A stretch of 10,922 bases of DNA from the NCBI GenBank assembly GCA_005793295.1, contig SXSX01000148.1, forward strand, positions 1 to 10,922. Direction: 5' to 3'. Source of the DNA: Burkholderiales bacterium. Its GTDB lineage: Bacteria > Pseudomonadota > Gammaproteobacteria > Burkholderiales > Burkholderiaceae_C. Below, piece after piece: positions 1-5,474 of this stretch (the stretch's first letter is position 1; each line of letters opens with the position of its first letter). Below the pieces are notes generated by a model, which saw nothing but the letters and a program-made list of their open reading frames with translations, had not been told where the DNA came from and made no database searches. The translations under genes and the position numbers were made by a program.

Positions 1-506
1 ACCATGATGCTTTGCAAAAACCCGCCGTAATCGACAAGAGATCCACGCCACATCACTTTGTCAACGGTAAACATCAAGCCCACTGGCGCATCAAAAAATC
101 GAAAGTTACGTTGGTGCTGTTGGTGCATTTGGTCTTTATCAGCTTTGCCAATGCCTAACAAACCATACAAACCCCAACCGTTTTCGCGCCGACGGTCAAT
201 ATACGGGCTCACCCATTTTTGGGGGTAGTAGTCGTACTCTTCTACATATTGCGCCGCGAGATCTGGATTTCCCCGCATCGCATCGTGAATCGAACACACT
301 TTATCTACCAACGCATTTCGGCTATTGCCTTGCAATACATAGACCTTCCAAGGCTGACAATTGGTGCCTGAAGGAGCCCGGCTAGCCACTTTCAACAAAG
401 ACTCCAGCGTCTCCCGACTGACAGGTTGATTCGTAAAAGCCCGCGTGGACATGCGCGAGGTAATAGCAGCGTCAACGAATGTTGAATCAGAAGAGGCAGA
501 ACTCAT
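1..506 (-). CDS. Nitroreductase family protein, 3' end cut off by window
   Basis: Translating the minus strand from the ATG at 504-506 gives an open frame of 168 codons that leaves the window without a stop, so the C-terminus is missing. Residues 44-53 read APSGTNCQPW, the classic FMN-binding loop of the nitroreductase fold, preceded by SRMSTRAF near residue 17-24, which fits the phosphate-contacting N-terminal segment. Further on, the stretch NFRFFDAPVGLMF and then LVDYGGFLQSIM match the family core. Members are usually about 220 residues, so roughly a quarter is lost. Such enzymes are cytosolic FMN flavoproteins using NAD(P)H to reduce nitroaromatics, quinones or enones; the substrate here cannot be told. 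The start overlaps the thioesterase stop by ATGA, implying co-transcription and translational coupling. A GGAA about nine bases before the ATG is a weak ribosome site. Confidence 0.9.
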   Translation of the reverse strand, partial: MSSASSDSTFVDAAITSRMSTRAFTNQPVSRETLESLLKVASRAPSGTNCQPWKVYVLQGNSRNALVDKVCSIHDAMRGNPDLAAQYVEEYDYYPQKWVSPYIDRRRENGWGLYGLLGIGKADKDQMHQQHQRNFRFFDAPVGLMFTVDKVMWRGSLVDYGGFLQSIM

Positions 507-931
507 AGAAATGATTCCAATGCGGTTTTAAGTTTTTCAGGAAGGGGCACAGGAACTCGCGTTGCGGCATCGACATACACATGGACAAAATGCCCCTGGG
601 CTGCGGCAAGTTCGCTTTGTCCAAAAATGGCAAGTCCATAGCGTACGCTGGAAGTTCCCATTTTTTCTAAGCGAAGCCCCACTGTAATCGGCTCTGGAAA
701 GGCCAATGGGGAAAAGTAGTTGCAATGGGTCTCCACCACCAAGCCAATCGTCTCACCAATGTGAATATCCAAAGCCCCCTGCTCTATCAAATAGGCATTC
801 ACCGCGGTGTCAAACCAGCTGTAGTAAACGACGTTATTGACGTGCCCATAGGCGTCGTTGTCGCTCCAGCGGGTGGTTACGGGACGCAACACGCGGTAAG
901 CGCTTCGGTTTTCAGCTTGGGGTTTGTGCAT
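503..931 (-). CDS. Hotdog-fold acyl-CoA thioesterase (4HBT/YbgC type)
   Basis: This 142-residue protein has the length of single-domain hotdog thioesterases. Residues 22-41 contain WSDNDAYGHVNNVVYYSWFD, the signature of the 4-hydroxybenzoyl-CoA thioesterase family; by alignment from memory Asp26 matches the catalytic aspartate (Asp17 in the Pseudomonas enzyme). The segment around residues 60-75 (GLVVETHCNYFSPL) is the long central helix/strand region typical of the fold. The expected role is hydrolysis of a cytosolic acyl-CoA to free acid and CoA; substrate chain type is not deducible. No signal peptide is present. It is the first gene of a two-gene minus-strand unit with the nitroreductase. 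Upstream of the ATG there is no good ribosome site, and the only promoter-like element ends five bases before the ATG, so either translation is leaderless or a GTG near residue 14 is the true start. Confidence 0.9.
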   Translation of the reverse strand: MHKPQAENRSAYRVLRPVTTRWSDNDAYGHVNNVVYYSWFDTAVNAYLIEQGALDIHIGETIGLVVETHCNYFSPLAFPEPITVGLRLEKMGTSSVRYGLAIFGQSELAAAQGHFVHVYVDAATRVPVPLPEKLKTALESFL

Positions 932-936
932 ACAGC

Positions 937-965
937 AGATTAGACCTTTGATTGTGCCACTTCAA
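937..965 (-). promoter_or_regulatory. Weak candidate promoter for the thioesterase-nitroreductase unit
   Basis: On the minus strand a -35-like TTGAAG (960-965) is followed after exactly 17 bp by a -10-like TAATCT (937-942). Spacing is ideal, but the predicted transcription start would fall on or next to the thioesterase ATG (929-931), so using it would require a leaderless mRNA or a later start codon. The hexamers are only moderate matches. This is an inference from position and sequence only. Confidence 0.35.
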
Positions 966-1072
966 GCGGTAATTTTTGCGATAAAAACCATCTTTTAGCA
1001 CGCTGCACTCCACATTCCTGAAAATATTTAGATTAAAAATACCAATGAAATCAATGACTTAGAAAAATATGT

Positions 1073-1103
1073 GACTTTTTTGCTGCATTGCAACAAAAAA
1101 GTC
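1073..1103. promoter_or_regulatory. 31-bp near-perfect palindrome, upstream phasin operator
   Basis: Centred on 1088, fourteen of fifteen base pairs match across the dyad; the only mismatch is 1083 against 1093. The core is TGCTGCATTGCAACA (1081-1095), which has the form TG-N-TGCA-N-TGCA-N-CA, flanked by a run of T on the left and of A on the right, closed by GAC and GTC. It ends one base before the -35 hexamer of the phasin promoter. The core is repeated at 1139-1153. TGC-rich dyads before phasin genes are known as targets of the PHA-responsive repressor PhaR; that the present site is bound by PhaR is inference. Confidence 0.75.
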
Positions 1104-1131
1104 TTGCAAACCCAAAATTGCTGCTTATAAT
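1104..1131 (+). promoter_or_regulatory. Sigma70-type promoter of the phasin gene
   Basis: A -35 element TTGCAA (1104-1109, four of six consensus bases) is followed after 16 bp by a perfect -10 TATAAT (1126-1131). Transcription should begin near 1138, giving a leader of about 80 bases before the phasin ATG. The two TGCTGCAYTGCAACA dyads lie directly upstream of the -35 and at the predicted start, so an occupied operator would block initiation. The surrounding 100 bases are A+T-rich, as expected for a strong promoter. Confidence 0.8.
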
Positions 1132-1138
1132 TCGCTCA

Positions 1139-1153
1139 TGCTGCACTGCAACA
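1139..1153. promoter_or_regulatory. Second copy of the phasin operator dyad, at the transcription start
   Basis: TGCTGCACTGCAACA differs from the upstream core by one base at the dyad centre. It lies at about +1 to +15 relative to the start predicted from the TATAAT box, a classical repressor position. The centre-to-centre distance to the first copy is 58 bp. Flanks are not palindromic here, unlike the upstream copy, so the 15-bp core is probably the recognition unit. Confidence 0.7.
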
Positions 1154-1219
1154 TATCAAGGCCAGGGGCCAAGTTACGGAGCAGATGGTGTTTTGAACTT
1201 TAACTTTTGGAGTATTTAT

Positions 1220-1765
1220 ATGTTGACCGTAGAACAAATCGTCGCCGCCCAACGCGCTAATGTTGAAACCCTTTTTGGCTTGACACACAAAGCTTTTGAA
1301 GGCGTAGAAAAAATCGTTGAATTGAACCTGACCGCTTCTAAAGCTGCTTTGTCTGAGGCTTCTGGCCACACACAAACCATGCTCAGCGTGAAAGACGCAC
1401 AAGAATTGTTGGCTTTGCAATCTGGCTTGCTGCAACCTTTGAGCGAAAAAACAGCTGCTTACAGCCGTCACCTGTATGACATCGCGACCGGTGCTAGCTC
1501 TGAGTTCACTAAGTCTGTTGAAGGCCAAGCTGCTGAAGCTCAAAAGAAATTCGCTGCTTTGGTTGATAACGCTGCTAAAAACGCACCTGCTGGCTCTGAG
1601 TCCGCTGTTGCTGTGATGAAAAGCGCAATCTCTGCTGCCAACAACGCTTTGGAATCCGTACAAAAAGCGGTTAAGCAAGCAACTGAAGTGGCTGAAGCCA
1701 ACTTCAATGCAGTGGCTGCCAGCGCAACCCAAGCAACGAAAACAACTACTGCTAAAAAACGTTAA
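1220..1765 (+). CDS. phaP: Phasin family protein (PHA granule-associated)
   Basis: The ATG at 1220 is chosen because GGAG (1209-1212) sits seven bases upstream; a longer reading from 1088 would run through the promoter and is discarded. The product has 181 residues, normal for phasins. It opens MLTVEQIVAAQRANVETLFG, the typical phasin_2 amino end, and continues as an almost uninterrupted amphipathic alpha-helical, alanine-rich chain without cysteine, ending in an Ala/Thr/Lys-rich tail. Phasins coat polyhydroxyalkanoate granules in the cytoplasm, controlling granule number and size, so the organism probably stores PHB. The gene is alone in its transcription unit. Twin dyads at its promoter suggest repression that is released when granules titrate the regulator. 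Codons favour GCT for Ala and GTT/TTG, unlike the GCG/GCC-rich neighbours, a sign of high expression rather than of transfer. Confidence 0.93.
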   Translation: MLTVEQIVAAQRANVETLFGLTHKAFEGVEKIVELNLTASKAALSEASGHTQTMLSVKDAQELLALQSGLLQPLSEKTAAYSRHLYDIATGASSEFTKSVEGQAAEAQKKFAALVDNAAKNAPAGSESAVAVMKSAISAANNALESVQKAVKQATEVAEANFNAVAASATQATKTTTAKKR

Positions 1766-1775
1766 TTGAAAAGCA

Positions 1776-1810
1776 GCTTTGGAGTCGAAATAAATTTGAG
1801 CCTCCAAAGC
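1776..1810 (+). repeat. Inverted repeat in the phasin 3' UTR
   Basis: GCTTTGGAG (1776-1784) and CTCCAAAGC (1802-1810) form a perfect 9-bp stem with a 17-base loop, starting ten bases after the phasin stop. No T-run follows, so it is not an intrinsic terminator; it may protect the mRNA 3' end. The right arm, CTCCAAA, is also complementary to the phasin ribosome-binding region TTTGGAG (1206-1212), so long-range pairing is possible but unproven. Confidence 0.6.
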
Positions 1811-1842
1811 AATGCAAGGGAAAACCCTGACATAATTTAGTC

Positions 1843-1949
1843 ATTGAGAAACACCCGTGTTTCTAACCTGTTGTCTCCTCGGATTCTTTCGAAACCTCTA
1901 GGTTCAGGGATCCCTTCAAGGCCTCGTTGCAAAACGAGGCCTTTTTTTT
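1843..1949 (+). ncRNA. Candidate small RNA or structured phasin 3' UTR
   Basis: No open frame of note fills this stretch, yet it is highly structured. A CATAAT -10-like box (1831-1836) would place a start near 1843, though no good -35 is seen. An 8-bp inverted repeat follows (AGAAACAC 1847-1854, GTGTTTCT 1857-1864; with loop CCCG seven pairs form). Then comes a pyrimidine-rich TCTCCTC (1874-1880), complementary to a Shine-Dalgarno sequence, a small AACC/GGTT hairpin near 1893-1904, and the intrinsic terminator ending in eight T. That layout of 5' hairpin, unpaired anti-Shine-Dalgarno segment and terminator with U-tail is usual for Hfq-type regulatory RNAs, either independently transcribed or cut from the phasin mRNA. 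I do not recognise it as a known family. Confidence 0.3.
1918..1949 (+). terminator. Intrinsic terminator of the phasin transcript
   Basis: GGCCTCGTT (1920-1928) pairs perfectly with AACGAGGCC (1933-1941) around a GCAA tetraloop of the GNRA class, followed by eight T (1942-1949). Two A at 1918-1919 can extend the stem by pairing with the first T. On the opposite strand the hairpin is followed only by TT, so it should act mainly on plus-strand transcripts and would not efficiently stop the converging patatin transcript. Confidence 0.93.
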
Positions 1950-1969
1950 CGATTGATTCACGCCACCCG

Positions 1970-2872
1970 TTAACGCGATTTAGCCGCAATAGCCAAACGC
2001 AACTGAGGTAAGGCTTGGAGCATGGCTTGGCGGCCGGCTTCTATCGACCGTTTACGCGAACTGAAGTCAGAACTCGAGACGCCTGTCAAAACCGGACGCA
2101 CCACTACATCGGCGTCTTTGAGTTCAAATCCGTTGATACTTTTGCCCATGATGCTAAAAGTTTGCAACAAAACCTCAATCGTTCCGCTGGCCGAACTTGC
2201 CTCTGGTGGGCTTGAAATATCAACTGCAATCACCAACTCGGCCCCCATTTTTCTGGCTGCACGTACCGGAACCGGGGAGGATAATCCTCCATCGACATAT
2301 TCATGGCCATTGATTTTCACGGGCGTAAAAACAGCGGGTACTGCGCTTGACGCACGCACCGCCGTTCCCGTATCGCCACGCTGAAACAACATGTCGTTGC
2401 CAGAATTGAGATCGGTCGCCACAATACCCAAGGGCAATGGCATCGCCTCAATGGGCTTTTGGCCAACCTGCGCGTTGACATACTTCGCCAAAGCCTCGCC
2501 GCGTAAAACACCACGGCCAAAAAACGGAAGTGTCCAATCCGCGATTGTGGACTCCTCCATGCTCTCCGCTACTTTTTGAAGTTGCGCGCCATTTTTCCCA
2601 CTCGCATACAACGCGGCTACCAAACTCCCCGCCGATGTGCCGGTGACTAACACGGGGTTAATTCCTGCTTCTTCAAGCACTTGAATAACCCCGACATGGG
2701 CGAATCCTCTCGCCGCTCCGCCCCCTAGTGCCAAACCAATTTTGGGTGGGGTTTTAGGTGTTGCAACGCTGACTGTTGGAGCCAAGACGGGAGGCGTTGG
2801 TGGCGCACTTGCACAACCGAACAACAACATTGACGTCGTCCAAAGGAAAAATTGAAACAGCATTTTTTTCAT
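1970..2872 (-). CDS. Patatin-like phospholipase lipoprotein (RssA-like)
   Basis: The 300-residue product begins with a lipoprotein signal: MKKM, a hydrophobic stretch, then LLFGC with Cys20 as the probable lipidation site, followed by a Pro/Ala/Thr-rich linker (21-43). The patatin domain follows: oxyanion loop GGGAARG (50-56), nucleophile elbow GTSAG with Ser80 (78-82), and the catalytic dyad partner Asp194 in YVDGG (192-196). All residues needed for Ser-Asp acyl hydrolysis are present. The family cleaves acyl chains from phospholipids or other lipids; an RssA-type domain on a lipid anchor suggests action at the cell envelope, but the substrate is unknown. Ribosome site is weak (AGG about 12 bases before the ATG). 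It diverges from the small gene at 2936 and converges with the phasin, so it stands as a single-gene unit. Confidence 0.92.
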   Translation of the reverse strand: MKKMLFQFFLWTTSMLLFGCASAPPTPPVLAPTVSVATPKTPPKIGLALGGGAARGFAHVGVIQVLEEAGINPVLVTGTSAGSLVAALYASGKNGAQLQKVAESMEESTIADWTLPFFGRGVLRGEALAKYVNAQVGQKPIEAMPLPLGIVATDLNSGNDMLFQRGDTGTAVRASSAVPAVFTPVKINGHEYVDGGLSSPVPVRAARKMGAELVIAVDISSPPEASSASGTIEVLLQTFSIMGKSINGFELKDADVVVRPVLTGVSSSDFSSRKRSIEAGRQAMLQALPQLRLAIAAKSR

Positions 2873-2935
2873 GGTTTATTAAACAGGCCTGTGACACAAT
2901 AGACTGCTACATAGTAAAGAAAAAGAGAACACACC

Positions 2936-3163
2936 ATGTCCCGTCAAAGCATTTGGGCTACCAAGGTTGCAGCTCTTGTGCAATCAGGTAACAGCCAAGC
3001 GGCATTGGCGCAAATCAAAGTTGCACCCTCTGTCAAAGACGTCAAACAACTGCGTGACTTACTCTTAAAAAACAAACTTTTAGCGGCCAACCCGAATGTC
3101 GACAGCGCTACGTCCGATCAAATTGTGGCGCTTTCAGCGCCTCGCTTACACAGGTCCCCATAA
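2936..3163 (+). CDS. Small hypothetical protein, 75 residues
   Basis: I do not recognise a named family. The ATG has a purine-rich AAAGAGA about six to twelve bases upstream. The protein starts MSRQSIWATKVAALVQSGN, continues with an Ala/Gln-rich helix, a Lys-rich middle (VAPSVKDVKQLRDLLLKNK), and ends ALSAPRLHRSP. It has no cysteine, no signal peptide and no membrane segment, is basic, and looks mostly helical, so a small cytosolic binding protein is likely. It occupies the space between the patatin gene (divergent, 63 bp) and nagZ (convergent, 43 bp) with codon choice like its neighbours and a clean TAA stop, which argues for a real gene. No terminator is evident after it. Confidence 0.65.
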   Translation: MSRQSIWATKVAALVQSGNSQAALAQIKVAPSVKDVKQLRDLLLKNKLLAANPNVDSATSDQIVALSAPRLHRSP

Positions 3164-3206
3164 ATAGACTGAGACAGTCGGACGATTTTCCGCGCTTGTT
3201 TCAAAT

Positions 3207-4301
3207 TTATGAAAGCCAATCCAACGCTTGCATATAGTCTGCGGACACCATCAAATCATCCCAAGATATTGCCAAACTTTTTGGCAACAACTTCCAGCGC
3301 CGCTCTTCGCTGGTCTCGCTGGCTTGCCAATGGCCTTTTAACTGCGCTTCAGTCAAGTCAGCAATAATCTCATCGATGGGAGAGGTTTCTCCTGGTTTGA
3401 GGGGTAAGGATTGGTTGCATAAAAGAACCAAATCACAACCCGCGTCAAGTGCAGCAATGGCGGCTTGGGTGTAACTCAACTGGCGGCCACCCAGCTGCCT
3501 TGCGGCAGCCATCGACAAATCATCGCTAAATATGGCGCCACTAAATCCCAACTCGCCGCGCAATACATCTTGGAGCCAAACGCGTGAGAATCCGGCAGGC
3601 CGAGAGTCCACTTTCGGATAGATCACATGGGCTGGCATCACGCTATCCAGAGCGGTTCCCAACCAACGGTAAGGTGCAGCATCATCCTTCAAAATTGCGG
3701 CGCGCGCTCGGCGATCTATCGCAGTGGCTACGTGTGAGTCCGCTTTGACAAAACCGTGACCGGGAAAGTGTTTTCCACAATTGCCCATGCCACTTTTTAA
3801 AAGCCCATGCATCACGCTTTTGGCCAAGAGACTCACGACCCGGGGGTCACGCGCAAACGCTCGGTCACCAATCACGCTGCTTTCACCATAATCCAAATCC
3901 AAGACGGGAGCAAAACTGAAATCCACACCGCACGCACGCAACTCGGAACCCAAAACAAAACCGCAGGCAGTTGCGGCTTGGGTGGCATCTAAGGGACCAG
4001 ATTTTTTCCCCTTCTGAGGCGCATCCATCCACATTTGGCCCAAAGCACGCATGGGTGGCAAGTGGGTAAATCCATCATTCTTAAATCGCTGCACACGCCC
4101 ACCCTCGTGGTCAACGCAAATTAAAAGATCTGAGCGCAAACGCTTAATGCTGCTACATAAGGCGGTGAGTTGGGTCCGGTTTTCCCAATTTCGAGAGAAC
4201 AAAATCAAACCACCAACCCAAGGATTTTGGAGTCTTACGCGGTCCACTTTAGTGAGCTTGGTACCGGCAATATCAATAATGAGCGGGGCGTGAAATGTCA
4301 T
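3207..4301 (-). CDS. nagZ: Beta-N-acetylhexosaminidase (GH3), peptidoglycan recycling
   Basis: NagZ removes GlcNAc from GlcNAc-1,6-anhydroMurNAc-peptides in the cytoplasm during cell-wall recycling, producing the anhydromuropeptides that also signal AmpC induction in some bacteria. The sequence shows the GH3 NagZ hallmarks: VDHEGGRVQR (63-72), KHFPGHG (177-183) followed by DSH (188-190) carrying the catalytic histidine His190, and IFSDDLSM (257-264) with nucleophile Asp260 by alignment from memory. At 364 residues it is about 20 longer than the E. coli enzyme, partly through a Lys/Pro-rich insertion around 93-107. The ATG overlaps the acpS stop (ATGA) and has no clear Shine-Dalgarno, so translation is likely coupled. 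It is the last gene of the lepA-to-nagZ array; no intrinsic terminator follows. Confidence 0.96.
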   Translation of the reverse strand: MTFHAPLIIDIAGTKLTKVDRVRLQNPWVGGLILFSRNWENRTQLTALCSSIKRLRSDLLICVDHEGGRVQRFKNDGFTHLPPMRALGQMWMDAPQKGKKSGPLDATQAATACGFVLGSELRACGVDFSFAPVLDLDYGESSVIGDRAFARDPRVVSLLAKSVMHGLLKSGMGNCGKHFPGHGFVKADSHVATAIDRRARAAILKDDAAPYRWLGTALDSVMPAHVIYPKVDSRPAGFSRVWLQDVLRGELGFSGAIFSDDLSMAAARQLGGRQLSYTQAAIAALDAGCDLVLLCNQSLPLKPGETSPIDEIIADLTEAQLKGHWQASETSEERRWKLLPKSLAISWDDLMVSADYMQALDWLS

Positions 4302-4702
4302 GGTTTAGATGGGCTCGTTTCGACGACACAAAAACTCGCGGCATAGTCTGTCTCATCGGTCACAGTGACGTGGGCACGGAGTCCTTTGGATTCAAACCAC
4401 AGTTTAAGTTCGCCATGTAACACGATAAAAGGCGCACCACTGGCATGGTTGGCAATTTCACAGGATCGCCATGTCATAGGCATGCGCATGCCCAAACCAA
4501 TCGCTTTACTAAACGATTCCTTGGCGCTAAAACGGGTCGCAAGGTAGCGCACGCCTCGCTCGGGCCAGCGCGCAGTTCGCGTCTTCCAAACGAGAAACTC
4601 TTGGGGACTTAAAACTTTGGCAGCAAAACGCTCACCATGGCGCTGCAAACTGGTACGGATTCTGCGAACATCACAGATGTCGGTGCCCAGTCCGTAAATC
4701 AT
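4298..4702 (-). CDS. acpS: Holo-[acyl-carrier-protein] synthase
   Basis: AcpS transfers 4'-phosphopantetheine from CoA to the serine of apo-ACP, activating fatty-acid synthesis. The 134-residue length is normal for the trimeric group I enzyme. The two magnesium/catalytic motifs are intact: GLGTDICDVRRI at the amino end with Asp8, and RYLATRFSAKESFSKAIG (53-69) with Glu62 and the conserved lysines. The C-terminal HVTVTDETDYAASFCVVE contains the usual SxS/TDE-type strand. Both gene ends overlap their neighbours by ATGA (pdxJ before, nagZ after), and no good Shine-Dalgarno precedes the ATG, pointing to translational coupling. The pdxJ-acpS pairing is the same as in E. coli. Confidence 0.97.
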   Translation of the reverse strand: MIYGLGTDICDVRRIRTSLQRHGERFAAKVLSPQEFLVWKTRTARWPERGVRYLATRFSAKESFSKAIGLGMRMPMTWRSCEIANHASGAPFIVLHGELKLWFESKGLRAHVTVTDETDYAASFCVVETSPSKP

Positions 4703-5457
4703 GGTCGAAGGCAGTGCAAGTATTGCTTCACCGTCTCGGTGTAGCCTAGTTCCAACGCATCGGCAATGAGCGCGTGGCCAATGGATACTTCACTCACTCC
4801 GGGTACCGCTCGAACAAATGCAGCCAGGTTGTCGCGGTTCAAATCATGCCCCGCATTTACACCAAGCCCCACAGCCAAAGCAGCTCTGGAAGTGTTAGCA
4901 AAGCGATCGAGTTGGGTCGTTTGCGCGGGTGTTCCCCAAGACGCAGCGTAGGGTTCGGTATAGAGCTCCACCCGGTCTGCGCCTATGGCTTTGGCTTGCG
5001 CCATCGCATCAGGCGTCGCATCCATAAACAAACTCACCCGCAGTCCCCAAGCGTGTACTTGAGCAATCAAAGGGCGAAGGCGATTGACGTCTTGAGGAAA
5101 ATTCCAACCATGGTCGCTGGTAAATTGCCCTTCGCCATCAGGGACAAACGTGACTTGATGAACTGGTAGTTTGCGTGCGATCAAATCTGCAACACAGTCC
5201 ATCAGGTTATGCAGTGGGTTGCCCTCAATATTGAACTCTTTAGCTGGCCATTTCGTCATTAAATGGGCGAGTTCAAGGACGTCGTCTGGACGTATGTGGC
5301 GTGCATCTGGGCGGGGGTGAACCGTGATACCGCTGGCACCCGCTTGAAGGCACAAAGTAGCTGCACGCGTGACGCTCGGGATACCCAAATGCCGGGTATT
5401 TCGGACCAATGCCACTTTATTGAGATTGACGGACAGTGCAGTTGAATGGGTTGTCAT
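4699..5457 (-). CDS. pdxJ: Pyridoxine 5'-phosphate synthase, divergent subtype
   Basis: PdxJ condenses 1-deoxyxylulose 5-phosphate with 3-amino-2-oxopropyl phosphate to form pyridoxine 5'-phosphate, the last ring-forming step of the DXP-dependent vitamin B6 route. The TIM-barrel landmarks are present: ITVHPRPDARHI (44-55), FNIEGN with Glu78 (75-80), DRVELYTEPYA (161-171), VNAGHDLN (200-207) and SIGHAL (225-230). The amino end reads LSVNLNKVALVRNTR, where the usual proteobacterial form is VNIDHxATxRN; the Asp-His pair is replaced by Asn13-Lys14, and HPRP replaces HLRE. A VPDGEGQFTSDHGW segment (105-118) is also unlike the E. coli enzyme. These traits recall the subtype I associate with Bacteroidetes. 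Length (252) is close to normal. It starts 17 bp after recO and overlaps acpS by ATGA. Function is very probable; subtype is from memory. Confidence 0.93.
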   Translation of the reverse strand: MTTHSTALSVNLNKVALVRNTRHLGIPSVTRAATLCLQAGASGITVHPRPDARHIRPDDVLELAHLMTKWPAKEFNIEGNPLHNLMDCVADLIARKLPVHQVTFVPDGEGQFTSDHGWNFPQDVNRLRPLIAQVHAWGLRVSLFMDATPDAMAQAKAIGADRVELYTEPYAASWGTPAQTTQLDRFANTSRAALAVGLGVNAGHDLNRDNLAAFVRAVPGVSEVSIGHALIADALELGYTETVKQYLHCLRP

Positions 5458-5474
5458 AACAAGGGGATCAAGCG

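Noticed and set aside
1088..1219. In-frame extension of the phasin towards an earlier ATG (44 more residues)
   Set aside because: It would be read through the -10 box and operator, has no ribosome site and its residues do not resemble phasin; GGAG before 1220 marks the true start.
1136..1807. Long open frame on the minus strand opposite the phasin gene
   Set aside because: It mirrors the phasin codon pattern, is Ser/Phe/Cys-rich without recognisable domain, and opposes a well-supported gene.
2874..2891. Adjacent small palindromes GTTTATTAAAC and CAGGCCTG in the patatin/small-gene divergent gap
   Set aside because: Both are short, their frequency by chance is high, and neither aligns with a convincing promoter on either strand.
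3167..3179. GACTG-AGA-CAGTC hairpin after the 75-residue gene
   Set aside because: Five-base-pair stem with a three-base loop and no T-run; too weak for a terminator.
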